Position numbers and translations under genes: made by a program. Below, piece by piece: positions 10,005 through 20,336 of a stretch of 64,000 nucleotides of DNA (its first letter is position 1; the number at the start of each line of letters is the position of its first letter). The DNA is from Bradyrhizobium sp. LLZ17 (GTDB lineage Bacteria; Pseudomonadota; Alphaproteobacteria; Rhizobiales; Xanthobacteraceae), in the NCBI RefSeq assembly GCF_041200145.1, contig NZ_CP165734.1, forward strand, positions 1,550,001 through 1,614,000, given 5' to 3'. The notes beneath the pieces are model-generated. The model was not told the DNA's origin, ran no database searches, and saw nothing but the letters and a program-made list of their open reading frames with translations.

Positions 10005-12508
10005 CTAGTACAGCCCGCCGGTGCCGGGACGCATGAAGAAGCCGGAATCAGGCTGCTGCTGCGACGGCGGCGCGCCGCGCCGTCGGCGTCGGCCACACCG
10101 ATGACCGAGTAATTGTCCGGCGGCGCCGTGCCGGGCTTGAAGGCTTCGAGGATTGTTCCCGACGTCTGACCGGGAGCGGCGCGCATGCCGGATTTGGCAT
10201 CGACCCTGATCAGCTTGATGCCGGCGGGCACCTTGAACGGCACAGCGGGCTTGTCGGCGAGCGCAAGCTTGAGGAAATCGCGCGCGATGGGGGCTGCCAG
10301 ATGACCGCCGGTGGCGGCGTTGCCTCTGCCGAGCGGCCGTGGTTTGTCGTAGCCCATGTAGATGGCGACCGCGACATCCGGCGAGAAGCCGACAAACCAG
10401 GCGTCCTTCGCCTCGTTGGTCGTGCCGGTCTTGCCGGCGATCGGCTTCCCGACTTCCCTCACGACGGTCGCGGTACCCGCCTGGACCACGCCTTCCATCA
10501 GCTCGGTGATCTGATAGGCAGTCATGGGGTCCAGCACCTGCTCGCGGCGGTCGATCAGCTGCGGCTCAGGCTGGTTCTTCCAGCCGCCCGGAGCGTCGCA
10601 GCCGCGGCATTCGCGCTGGTCGTGCTTGAAGATGGTGTGTCCGTAGCGATCCTGGATGCGGTCGATCAAGGTCGGCTTCACGCGGCGGCCGCCATTGGCC
10701 AGCATCGAATAGGCCGTGACCATGCGCATCGCCGTGGTTTCGCCGGCACCGAGCGCATAGGAGAGATAATTCGGCAGCTCGTCATAGACGCCGAAGCGGC
10801 GCGCATATTCGCCGATCAGGGGCATGCCGATGTCCTGGGCGAGCCGCACCGTCACCGTGTTGAGCGATTGGCGCAGAGCGTTCCGCAGTGTCACCGGTCC
10901 CTGATACTTGTTCGTCGAGAAGTTTTCCGGCCGCCACACGCCGGCGCCCTGCCCCTGGTCGATTTCGATGGGAGCATCGAGCACGACGGTCGATGGCGTA
11001 TAGCCGTTGTCCAGCGCCGCCGAATAGACGATCGGCTTGAACGACGAACCGGGCTGCCGATAGGCTTGGGTGGCGCGGTTGAACTGGCTCTGGTCGAACG
11101 AGAAGCCGCCGACCATCGCGAGCACGCGCCCGGTCCAGGGATCCATCACCACCATCGCGCCCGACACTTCGGGGATCTGGCGCAGCCGGTATTGGCCTTC
11201 GACCGGTTGCCCCTCCTTGCTGTAGAGCGGGTCGGCATAGATCACGTCGCCGGGCTGGAGCACCTGCGAAACGGCAGACGCCGCGCGGCCCTTGGCGGCT
11301 CCCGTCGCCGCCTTCGCCCACTTGACGCCATCGAGGGTAATGAGGCCGGTCTCGCGCTGCTTGCTGATGGCACCGCCGAGCTCGCGGGTCGGCTGGAAGC
11401 CGATCCGCGCCGACTGATCGCTGGTCTCCAGCACCACCGCCATGCGCCATGGCGAGATGTCGGAGAGCGACTTGATCTCGGCGAGCTTCACGCCCCAATC
11501 GCCCGAAATATCGAGTTTGCTGATGGCGCCGCGATAGCCCTGCTGCTCGTCATAATTCACGAGGCCGGCGACCATGGTCTTGCGCGCCATGACCTGGATC
11601 TTCGGATCGAGCGTGGTGCGCACCGAAAGACCGCCCTCGTACAGTTTCTTCTCGCCATAGCGCTCGAAGATGTCGCGGCGGACTTCCTCGGCGAAATATT
11701 CGCCGGCGAAGGTGTGGGCGCCGTTGGAACGGTTGGTGACGACGAGCGGCTCCTTGCGCGCCTTGTCAGCGTCAGCCTGCTTGATCCAGCCGTTCTCCTG
11801 GAGGCGATCGATCACGTAATTGCGGCGCTCGATGGCGCGGTCGCGGTTACGCACCGGATGCAAGGTCGCCGGCATCTTCGGCAACGCCGCGAGATACGCC
11901 GCTTCCGCAACCGTGAGCTCGTTCACCGACTTGTCGAAATAGACGAGCGAAGCGGCGGCGATGCCGTAGGCGCCGAGGCCAAGATAGATTTCGTTGAGAT
12001 AGAGCTCGAGGATCTTGTCCTTCGAATAGGTCTTCTCAATCCGCATCGCGAGCAAGGCTTCCTTGATCTTGCGGGCGAACGAGACCTCATTGGTCAGAAG
12101 GAAGTTCTTCGCGACCTGCTGGGTGATGGTGGAAGCACCCTGCGGACGGCGGTTGGAGCCGTAGTTCTGCAGATAGACCAGACCGGCGCGGGCCATGCCG
12201 GTGTAGTCGATACCGCCGTGCTCGTAGAAATTCTTGTCCTCGGCGGCGAGGAACGCGTTGATCACGAGTTTCGGCACCGCCTGGATCGGCAGGTACAGCC
12301 GCCGCTCCTTGGCGTATTCACCGAGCAGCGAACCGTCGGTCGCGTGCACGCGGGTCATTACCGGCGGCTCGTAATCCTGAAGCTGAGAGTAATCCGGCAA
12401 GTCCTTGGAGAAATGCCAGATCAGGCCTGCCACGGCACCGACACCGACAAGGAACAGCACCGTTCCTGCGGCGAACAGGAAGCCCATGAACCGCACCAGC
12501 AAGCGCAT
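10005..12508 (-). CDS. mrcA: penicillin-binding protein 1A, bifunctional transglycosylase/transpeptidase
   Basis: Class A penicillin-binding protein that polymerises lipid II and cross-links peptidoglycan. It starts at ATG 12508 with a membrane anchor (residues ~6-30). The GT51 glycosyltransferase domain shows EDKNFYEHGGIDYTG and QGASTITQQVAKN; an OB-like insertion follows; the transpeptidase has SxxK in GSSFKPIVY, SxN in RQSLNTV and KTG in GKTGTTNEAKDAW. The printed frame ends at 9998 in an arginine-rich tail, but one base added near 10072 restores PPSQQQPDSGFF and a stop at TAG 10005-10007, the normal ending for this gene in Bradyrhizobium-like genomes. The corrected length is about 834 residues. 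It lies downstream of amiC on the same strand, with a 246-bp gap. Confidence 0.93.
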
Positions 12509-12754
12509 TATCTGTTTATCCGTTCAAACCTGGATCAGCCCATAGGCGCCCGAAACGGCCGCCATCCTCACGTCGCGAATTCACCGGCGTACTCAATCAC
12601 ATCAAAGCCGGAGCGAAACACGCTTGCCGAGCGGGATTCTCGTCGATTCCGGAACCCGCTTCGCCGGTTTTATAAAGCGCCCGCTGTGGCCAAACTAGGG
12701 CTTAACAGCGGGACCCGACATTCCCCCCTTAATTGCCCCTCTTAACTGCCCTTC

Positions 12755-14055
12755 TCAATTGCCCGGGGCCGCCGTCGCCATCTGCTTGGCCAGGAACGCG
12801 TCGATCGCCTGGCCCATCGAGGCCACGGCACGCGACCGCCAGCCTTCGGAAACCAGGTGCTCGAGGTCGCCCTTGTTGGAGACATAGCCGATCTCGACCA
12901 GCACCGAGGGCACGTCAGGCGCTTTCAGCACCCGGAATCCGGCCGACTTCAGCGGGTGCTTGTGCATCCGCACCGTCGACTTCATTTCGCCCATCAAGAG
13001 GTGGGCGAAACGGTTTGAAAAGGTGCGGGTTTCCCGCTGCGTAAGGTCGATCAGGATGTCGGCGACGTCGGTCGGCTCCTCCGCGAGGTTGAAGCCGGCG
13101 ATCGCGTCCGCGCGGTTTTCGGAGTCCGCCAGCCGCTCGGCCTCGGCGTCGGACGCCTTGTCCGACAGCGTGTAGATCGTGGCCCCCTGCGCATCCCCCT
13201 CCGCGCGCGGCAGTGCATCGGCATGGATCGAGACGAACAGCGCGGCCTTGAGGTTGCGGGCGATCTTGGTGCGGTCATTGAGCGGAATGAAGGTGTCGTC
13301 GTCCCGCGTCATCACCACGCGGTATTTGCCGGTCTTTTCCAATCGGTCGCGCAGCGCCAGTCCAAAGGCCAGCACCAGGTTCTTTTCGCTCTCGCCGCTC
13401 GACTGCGTGCCGTTGTCGATGCCGCCATGGCCGGGATCGATCACGACGATGGGACGGCCGTCAGCCGGCGCGCCGGGTTTCTGCGCCGGCTCGGGCGCGC
13501 CCGCGGGGACCGTTGTCGGCGGCACGCCGGCGATCGTCGGCCGCAGTTCGGGGCGGTTGTCCGGGGCGGGCGATTGCAGGAAGGCGGCCCGATCGACCTC
13601 CTCGAATTCGAGCACCAGCCGGGCCGGCTGGCCATTGGCGGCCTCCAGCACGTAGGAATTGGCGATCCTGGCAGGTCCCGTCAGGTCGAACACGATTCGG
13701 GAGCCGCCAGGCATGACGAGCCCGTAGCGGAAGGCCTTGACCAGCCCCCGCCCCCGACCCCGGTGCCCGGAGCCAGCTGAAAATTGACCTGGGGAACGTC
13801 CACCACCACCCGATACGGGTCGGCGAGCGTTGTGGCGCGGAAGCTGACGGTCTGGTCGAGGTCGAGAATGAAGCGGGTCTGCTTGCCGTCGCCAGCCAGC
13901 CGGGCGGCCGACGCGATCGGAAAATTCGCTACCGCAACAGAGGGTTGCGGCTGGCTTTCCGCTGCGCTCAGGCGCGAGGAATCGGCGTATGGCAGGGCTG
14001 CCGCACAAACAAGCGCACATCCCAGCAAAACCCGTTGATTGGTGCGGCTCGCCAC
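12755..14055 (-). CDS. amiC: N-acetylmuramoyl-L-alanine amidase (AMIN + Amidase_3), frameshifted
   Basis: Periplasmic zinc amidase that cleaves the stem peptide from muramic acid during daughter-cell separation. It starts at ATG 14055 with a signal peptide (MASRTNQRVLLGCALVCAAA). The N-terminal AMIN domain (residues ~40-150) usually targets amidases to the septum. The Amidase_3 domain begins IVVIDPGHGGIDNGT (zinc His), and continues with SIHADALP and the catalytic-Glu segment VLVEIGYVSN near the C-terminus. The frame breaks inside a G/C run at about 13745-13757 (forward strand); one missing base joins GTGVGG to GLVKAFRYGLVMPGGS. Corrected length is about 433 residues. It lies divergently from rne, as in many Rhizobiales. 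Confidence 0.92.
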
Positions 14056-14762
14056 CGATTCCGTGCCTCCGAGCAGCCTCTTTAACGCAATAGAACCACA
14101 GGGTTAATCCATCCTTAATGACACAGGCGCGAAACTCGCTGACTGTGACCGGCGTGCGACGCTCCCTTGCACCGGTGGCCTATTCCTCGTATGTACGAAG
14201 TGCTGACGGCCGATAATTTCCGGTTGTGTCGCATTCAGCCTCCCGGTGCAGCGCCGGAACTCTCAAGGTCTGGGAATTCCAGCGTTTTTCCGTTCTCCTC
14301 TAAGACCAGCGCGGTGCGCGGCAGCGAGGTGGAGCGGGGCAAGCCCCGGCGGCGAACGGTCCCTGGCTACCACTCGCGTATCGGGGACAGTTTCGACAGC
14401 GACATAACCCGTTACCCGGTCCCTTGATCCCAAGGGAGCGATTCGTGATCCCAGGGCGAGCGCACCCGCGCCATGCCTGGCCAACAGCAACTGATTAAAG
14501 GGCGGCCCCGCCGTCCGATGTTTCATACGGGCCGACGCTTGATGCGCCAGACTGTGCCGACGAATTCTGAAGGATCATTCGCGACGCTGCGGAGCGAAAC
14601 TCCCGCGCGCCGCCTTGGTCCTCCGGCTTCCGATTCGGCAAGGCGCGAGAGACGGCGTTTCGGCCTTCCCCTCACCCCCCGAATCAGGTGGACCGTCGCG
14701 TCACCCGGCAGCGCAGATCGCGCCCACGGTGAATCGCGCCCGCCGCCGCCAAGAGTTAAGAC
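14056..14762 (+). other. 707-bp intergenic region: divergent promoter and long rne leader
   Basis: No gene is supported here. Short open frames exist on both strands (for example 14167-14427 and 14473-14781), but none has convincing composition, a ribosome site or a recognisable domain, and the latter overlaps rne. The region must hold the divergent promoters of amiC and rne. A long 5' untranslated region is known for rne in enterobacteria, where RNase E cleaves its own leader to autoregulate; the same could apply here, but that is inference. The mRNA start cannot be placed by eye. Confidence 0.5.
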
Positions 14763-17700
14763 ATGCCCAACAAGATGTTGATCGATGCCACCCACCCGGA
14801 AGAGACCCGGGTTGTCGTGGTCCGCGGCAATCGCGTCGAAGAGTTTGATTTCGAGACCGCGCAACGCAAGCAACTACGCGGGAACATCTATCTCGCCAAG
14901 GTCACCCGGGTCGAACCCTCGCTTCAGGCCGCCTTCGTCGAATATGGCGGCAACCGCCACGGCTTCCTCGCCTTCAGCGAAATCCATCCCGACTATTACC
15001 AGATCCCGGTCGCCGACCGGCAGGCGCTGATCGAGGCCGAAGAGCAGGCCCATCGCGAAGCCGAGGAAGAGAGCGAGAACCGCTCCCAAGGCCGCCGCCG
15101 CTCGCGCCATCGCAACTCCCGCCGCCGCGGTCATGGCGAGCGTGTCCAGAGCGAGATCGTCGGTGCCGGTCCGACTGCCCAGCCGGTCGAGGGCGGGCAC
15201 CTGCCGGAGCACACCGAAGGCGCTCCGCACGAGGGCGAGCATCTGCACGCCGACGCGGACCATCACGGCGAGCACGAAGGCCACGATCACCACGACCATC
15301 ACGACCACGACCATGGCGAACATGATCACGATGATCATCATGCCCATGATGATGGTCACCATCACGATCATGACGACCATGGTCATGACGGCGAGCACGA
15401 TCATCACGACCACGATCATCATCACGACCATGGTCATGCCGACGAGATGCCCGCGCCGGTTGCAGCCGTCGGCGCCGAGCCCGCGGTCGCGACAGAGACC
15501 GCCGAGCCGCACGAAGCCGCCGCTTCCGAAGCGCACGCTGAGGCTCTCGCCGAAGCCGTGACATCTGCCGCAGAACCGGCCGATGCCGTGTACTCTGCCG
15601 GGGTGAGCGTCGAGGCTCCTCATCAGCCGTCCGACGAGGAGGACGACGAAGACGAGGACGACGAGGATGCCGAAGAGGAGGTCGTCAGATCCGTAGGCGG
15701 TGACGACGTGCTCGAAGAGGTGCCCGTGCGCACCTTCCGGCCGCGCCGCCAGTACAAGATCCAGGAAGTCATCAAGCGCCGCCAGGTGATGCTGGTGCAG
15801 GTCGTCAAGGAAGAGCGCGGCAACAAGGGCGCAGCTCTGACGACCTATCTCTCGCTCGCCGGCCGCTATGCCGTCCTGATGCCGAACACCGCCCGTGGCG
15901 GCGGTATCAGCCGCAAGATCACCAGCGCCCAGGATCGTTCCCGGTTGAAGGAAGTGGTGCAGGATCTCGACGTGCCCGAGGGCATGGGCATCATCCTGCG
16001 CACGGCAGGCGCTGCCCGCACCAAGCCCGAGATCAAGCGCGACTTCGAATATCTGATCCGGATGTGGGAGACGGTGCGCGACCTGACGCTGAAGTCGCAG
16101 GCCCCGACCCTCGTCTACGAGGAAGGCTCGCTGATCAAGCGCTCGCTGCGCGACCTCTACAACAAGGAGATCGACGAGATTCAGGTCGCCGGCGATCCGG
16201 CTACCGCGAAGCGCGCGACTTCATGAAGATGCTGATGCCGGCCAATGTCAGCGCGGTGAAGCAGTATCGCGACGGCCAGCCGCTGTTCTCACGCATGGGC
16301 GTCGAGAGCCAGCTGGATGCGATGTTCTCGCCGACCGTGCAGCTGCGCTCCGGCGGCTATATCGTGATCAACCAGACCGAGGCGCTGGTCTCGATCGACG
16401 TCAACTCCGGGCGCTCGACGCGCGAACACCACATCGAGGACACCGCGCTCAAGACCAATCTGGAGGCATCCGAAGAGGTCGCCCGCCAGCTTCGCCTGCG
16501 CGATCTCGCCGGCCTGATCGTCATCGACTTCATCGACATGGACGAGAAGCGCAACAACCGCGCGGTCGAACGCAAGCTGTCCGACTGCCTGCGGCAGGAT
16601 CGCGCCCGCATCCAGGTCGGCCGCATCTCGCATTTCGGCCTGCTGGAGATGTCGCGGCAGCGCATCCGCGCCAGCGTGCTGGAATCCTCGACCGATCCGT
16701 GCCCGCATTGCGGCGGCACCGGCCACGTCCGTTCGGTCTCCTCGGTTGCGCTGCAGCTGCTGCGCGGCCTGGAAGAGATCCTGATGAAGGGCGCGACCCA
16801 CAATCTCGTGGTGCGCACCCGCACCGACGTCGCGCTCTATGTGCTGAACCACAAGCGCGGTCATCTGCGCGATCTCGAAAACGGATTCAAGGTCACGTTG
16901 TCGGTGATCGCCGATCCGACCGTGAGCGGGCCGCAGGCCTATGTGATCGACCGCGGCGAGCAGGTGCACACGCTCGAGGCTGCCAAGGCTTTGCTGGCCG
17001 CACAGGCGGCCGCAAGCCCGCCGCCCCTCGCCGAAGAGGCCTATGACGAAGAGGAGTTCGATCCGGAGACCGAATCCGAGGTCGAAACCGAAGAGACCGA
17101 AGGGCTCGCCGAGGAGCTAGCTGCCGGCGAAGCTGCGCCCGATCAGGACGGCCAGCGCCGCAAGCGCCGCCGGCGTCGGCGCGGTCGCGGCGGCCCGCGC
17201 GAGGGTGAGTCTCGCGAGGATGGCGGGCCCGCATTGCCCGAGGGCGCTATCGCGGCTGCCGAAGCAGAAGAGGACGCCGAGCCGGAGGGCGAGGAGCAGG
17301 CGGGTCAGCCTCGCGGCGAGCAGGACGCCGGGGCGGATCGTCGGCGCCGGCGTGGTCGCCGAGGTGGACGCCGTCGGCGCGGTGGTGGCGAGGAAGGTCT
17401 CGCCGGCTCCATCGGCGATGATCTCGCTGCCAGTGCGCCGTCCGAAGCGACAGATGCCGTTGCCGATTTTGACGGGTCGGCCGGCGAGGCTGCGCCCTCG
17501 ATTGCGCATTCCGAAGAGATCAATGCGGTCGAGCCGCAGGTCGCTCAGCCTGAGCCGCGCGCCGAGTCGCAAGCCGAAGCCCGAGCCCAGCCGCAGCCCG
17601 CAATCGCAGAGGAAGAGCCCGCCGACGACAAGGCCGCAAGGCGCCGCTCCACGGTCCGGGAAAAGGTGAGCTTCCTGTCGAGCAGCCAGCCCGAGTCCGC

Positions 17701-17839
17701 AGCTCCGGTGTTACCAGCTCCGGAGCCGGTTGCTCCGCCTGCGCCTACGCCGGAACCCGCACCGGCAGCCGCATCCGAAACGCCGGCCGCACCGCGTCGC
17801 GCCGGCTGGTGGTCGCGCCGATTCGGCGGCGGCGAATAG
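14763..17839 (+). CDS. rne: ribonuclease E with His/Asp-rich insertion in the S1 domain, frameshifted
   Basis: Endoribonuclease and degradosome scaffold. ATG at 14763 begins MPNKMLIDATHPEETRVVVV. The S1 domain starts near residue 35 (GNIYLAKVTRVEPSLQAAFV), is split after HPDYYQIPVADRQ (residues ~77-89) by an insertion of some 230 residues, and resumes with VVKEERGNKGAALTTYLSLA. The insertion includes a His/Asp-rich tract (15241-15450). The frame breaks near 16198 in AGDPGYREARDF (one missing base), then runs to 17839. The DNase I-like catalytic segments SIDVNSG and VIDFIDMDEKRNN and the zinc-link CPHCGGTG are present. The C-terminal third is an acidic, Arg/Pro/Ala-rich disordered tail with KRRRRRRGRGG-type RNA-binding patches. 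Corrected length is about 1025 residues. Confidence 0.95.
15241..15450 (+). repeat. His/Asp-rich low-complexity tract within rne
   Basis: About 70 residues (roughly residues 160-229 of RNase E) composed almost only of His, Asp, Glu and Gly in degenerate HDHHDHDH-type units, encoded by repeated CAC/CAT GAC/GAT codons. Such tracts bind Zn, Ni, Co or Cu in other proteins. It sits inside the S1-domain insertion, so it should form a solvent-exposed loop. The same DNA reads as long methionine/valine-rich frames on the minus strand (14874-15623), which I regard as an artefact of codon composition. Confidence 0.9.
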
Positions 17840-17855
17840 AACCAACGCTCAATAG

Positions 17856-17886
17856 AAAACGCCCGGCCTGGCCGGGCGTTTTTCGT
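17856..17886 (+). terminator. Rho-independent terminator of rne
   Basis: Perfect hairpin with arms AACGCCCGGCC and GGCCGGGCGTT around a single T, followed by a run of T, 17 bp after the rne stop. It lies between convergent genes and its A-rich left flank could also serve the minus strand. Confidence 0.9.
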
Positions 17887-17904
17887 TTCAGGCTCGCGAC
17901 ACCG

Positions 17905-18585
17905 CTACGACGGCAGTTCGTCATCACCGGCCGGCGCCACGTCGCGCGATGCGATCTGGCGGAGCTGGTCGTAGAGATCGGGCGCCTCGCTGGTGCAGAG
18001 ACAGACGCCCTTGGCGGACGGTGCCTCGCCGGCGTTGAGGTAGGCGTGGCCCATGGTGCTGTCGAGATAGATGCCGTCGCCCTCGCCAAGGATCTCGGGC
18101 GAATAGAACTCGGTGTGGACGGCGACGCGTCCGCTCGTCACCAGAAAATACTCTTCGCCGGCATGGCGCAGCAGCGGACCGAACTCGTCCAGCGAGCGGG
18201 CGCGGACCTCGGCCATGATCGGCACCATGCGTTTGCCGATCAGGTCGGTGCATTGATAGGTGTAGGTGTAGAACTTCGTCGTGATGATTTGCCCCTGCCC
18301 GCCCCGGCAGATGCTCCGTCGCGCGGTCACCGGTCGCCCCTGCACAGGGGTTGCGGAGGCCGGATTGAACAGCTCCGCAATCTCCATCTTCAGGCCTGAG
18401 GTGAGCTGAAGCAGCTTGTCATAGGTCAGCGACATCAGGCCGTTCTCGACCTTCGAGAGGGTCGAGAGCGCCATGCCGGTCCGCTCCGCCACCTGCTTCA
18501 GCGTCAGGCCGCGGGCCTGGCGGGCGGCCTTGAGGCATTGCCCCAGCTGGGAATTCGCACCGTCGGGCGTGGTGATCTCGCTCAT
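17905..18585 (-). CDS. HTH-XRE transcriptional regulator with C-terminal cupin domain
   Basis: 226-residue regulator. The XRE-type HTH covers residues ~10-66 (LKAARQARGLTLKQVAERTG then ALSTLSKVENGLMSL), and the C-terminal half (residues ~140-215) is a cupin_2 sensor with GEEYFLVTSGRVAVHTE and GDGIYLDSTMGHAYLNAGE. Proteins of this architecture (SutR/PuuR-like) usually repress a neighbouring catabolic operon and sense a small molecule in the cupin pocket. It is divergent from the amidase-MFS-oxidoreductase operon at 18795, its probable target. The 209-bp intergenic region between them would hold the operator. The frame is intact. Confidence 0.87.
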   Translation of the reverse strand: MSEITTPDGANSQLGQCLKAARQARGLTLKQVAERTGMALSTLSKVENGLMSLTYDKLLQLTSGLKMEIAELFNPASATPVQGRPVTARRSICRGGQGQIITTKFYTYTYQCTDLIGKRMVPIMAEVRARSLDEFGPLLRHAGEEYFLVTSGRVAVHTEFYSPEILGEGDGIYLDSTMGHAYLNAGEAPSAKGVCLCTSEAPDLYDQLRQIASRDVAPAGDDELPS

Positions 18586-18794
18586 GCAGCAATCCTAGCA
18601 CGGCAACTGAAAACTTTGTTGGCCGATGCGTCTAATCTTTTCGACCAAACTCACCACCATGCGTCCTGCATGTCAGTCGGACGGGCAATAATCCCATCAT
18701 TTGTGCACGAAGCGCCCCGGTCTGACGAATATTGGTGCGCCGTTCCCACTTTCCGATATGCTAAATTGTTTTCACAATCTGAAAGGATGCGGCG

Positions 18795-20291
18795 TTGTCA
18801 GGACTTTGCGACACGAGCGCCGTTGAACTGCGCCGCCTGTTGGCCGCGCGGGCGATCTCGCCCGTCGAGCTGCTCGACGCCTGCCTGTCGCGCATCTCCA
18901 CCATCAATCCGGCCGTCAACGCCGTCGTCACGCTCGACGAACCGGGCGCGCGTGCCGCAGCCAAGGCGGCCGAAGCCGCCATCCTGCGCGGCGAGGATCG
19001 TGGCGCGCTGCACGGGCTCCCTGTCCTCATCAAGGATACCCAGGACACCGCCGGCCTGCGCACCACCTATGGCAGCCCCCTGTTGCGCGACAATGTACCG
19101 GCCGCCGATCAGGGCTCGGTCGCGCGGCTGCGCGCCGCCGGCGCCATCATCTTCGGTAAGACCAACACGCCGGAATGGGCGGCGGGCGGCAACACCCGCA
19201 ATCCCGTGTTCGGCGCCACCGGCAATCCCTTCGATCCCATGCGCTCGGCCGCCGGCTCCTCCGGCGGATCGGCGGTGGCGCTCGCCTGCGGCATGGCTCC
19301 GCTCGCCTCGGGCTCAGACACCGGCGGGTCCTTGCGCAACCCGGCAGGCTTCTCCGGGATCGTCGGCATGCGTCCCTCCTACGGCGTGGTGGCGAGCGAA
19401 AAGCGCGCCTTCGGCTGGTCCAATCTGTCGACCGATGGGCCGATGGCGCGCAACGTCGGAGACACCGCGCTGATGCTGTCGGTGATGGCGAGCGACGACG
19501 CGCGCGATCCGCTCGCCTACACGCTGCCCGGCGAGCCCGTGCGCGGCCGCGGTGAACGCTGGGCCGCGCCGCGTCCCGCAGATCTTCGCAAGCTGCGTCT
19601 TGCTTTCACTGAAGACTTCGGCTTCGCACCGACCGAGCAGGCCATCCGCCGCGTCTTCCGCGACCGCGTGACGAGGCTTGCGCCGCTGTTCGCCGAATGC
19701 CGCGAGGCGACGCCAGATTGCAGTGGCGCGGATCATGCCTTCGCCGTGCTGCGCGCCGACCTGTTCCTGGCGATGCACGGCAAGAACTACAAGGAGCGGC
19801 CCGAGATGCTCGGTCCGAATGTCCGCGCCAATGTCGAGGAAGGATTGAGCTACACCCTCGAAGACCACGCCCGCGCCGCAACGACGCAGACGCGGATCTA
19901 TCGCGCCTATCAAAGCTTCTTCGAAAATCACGACGTGCTGGTCAGCCCGACCATCACGCTCAGCCCGCGTCCGTGGTCGGAGGTCTATCCCGCCGAGATC
20001 GACGGCGTGCCGACGAAATCCTATTTCCACTGGCTCGCGCTCGCCTACGCCGTCACGCTGGCCGGCCATCCCGCGATCAGCATTCCGCTCGGCCGCGACG
20101 AAGCCGGCCTGCCCTTCGGTCTCCAGATCGTGGGCCCACGCGGCGGCGACGCCGTCGTGCTCGCCATTGCCGCGAGCCTCGAGGCTGCCTTCGCGGACGA
20201 TGCGCAATTGTGCCGGCCGGTGCCCGACCTGGCGCGATTGGCCGTGGCGCCGCCGCTGTCGGCGGCCCCAGGCTTCCTCATCTGGGAATAG
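18795..20291 (+). CDS. amidase signature enzyme
   Basis: Serine amidohydrolase of 498 residues. It starts at TTG 18795, eight bases after GAAAGGA; no better ATG lies upstream. The catalytic triad of the amidase signature family is complete with normal spacing: Lys80 (VLIKDTQD), cis-Ser155 (AAGSSGGSAVALA) and nucleophile Ser179 (SGSDTGGSLRNPAG). The family includes hydrolases of aliphatic, aryl and acyl amides as well as GatA; GatA is unlikely because gatC/gatB are absent and the neighbours are catabolic. Together with the MFS permease and FAD amine oxidase downstream it suggests uptake, hydrolysis and oxidation of an N-acyl or amide compound. The substrate is inferred only at that level. Confidence 0.88.
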   Translation: MSGLCDTSAVELRRLLAARAISPVELLDACLSRISTINPAVNAVVTLDEPGARAAAKAAEAAILRGEDRGALHGLPVLIKDTQDTAGLRTTYGSPLLRDNVPAADQGSVARLRAAGAIIFGKTNTPEWAAGGNTRNPVFGATGNPFDPMRSAAGSSGGSAVALACGMAPLASGSDTGGSLRNPAGFSGIVGMRPSYGVVASEKRAFGWSNLSTDGPMARNVGDTALMLSVMASDDARDPLAYTLPGEPVRGRGERWAAPRPADLRKLRLAFTEDFGFAPTEQAIRRVFRDRVTRLAPLFAECREATPDCSGADHAFAVLRADLFLAMHGKNYKERPEMLGPNVRANVEEGLSYTLEDHARAATTQTRIYRAYQSFFENHDVLVSPTITLSPRPWSEVYPAEIDGVPTKSYFHWLALAYAVTLAGHPAISIPLGRDEAGLPFGLQIVGPRGGDAVVLAIAASLEAAFADDAQLCRPVPDLARLAVAPPLSAAPGFLIWE

Positions 20292-20336
20292 ATCAACACG
20301 AGCTAGCCGCGCCGCCGGATCGCCGGCACATCGGAG

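Noticed and set aside
10301..12745. 814-residue open frame antisense to mrcA
   Set aside because: It lies opposite a complete, well-conserved penicillin-binding protein; its His/Asp/Arg-rich composition is the usual shadow of GC-rich coding sequence.
14874..15623. Met/Val-rich minus-strand frame that looks like a membrane protein
   Set aside because: It is the exact antisense of the His/Asp repeat of rne (CAT/GAT codons read as ATG/ATC), so the hydrophobicity is a composition artefact.
15600..15700. GAC/GAG run in rne as a separate repeat element
   Set aside because: It is simply the acidic end of the S1 insertion (DEEDDEDEDDEDAEEE-type) within the gene.
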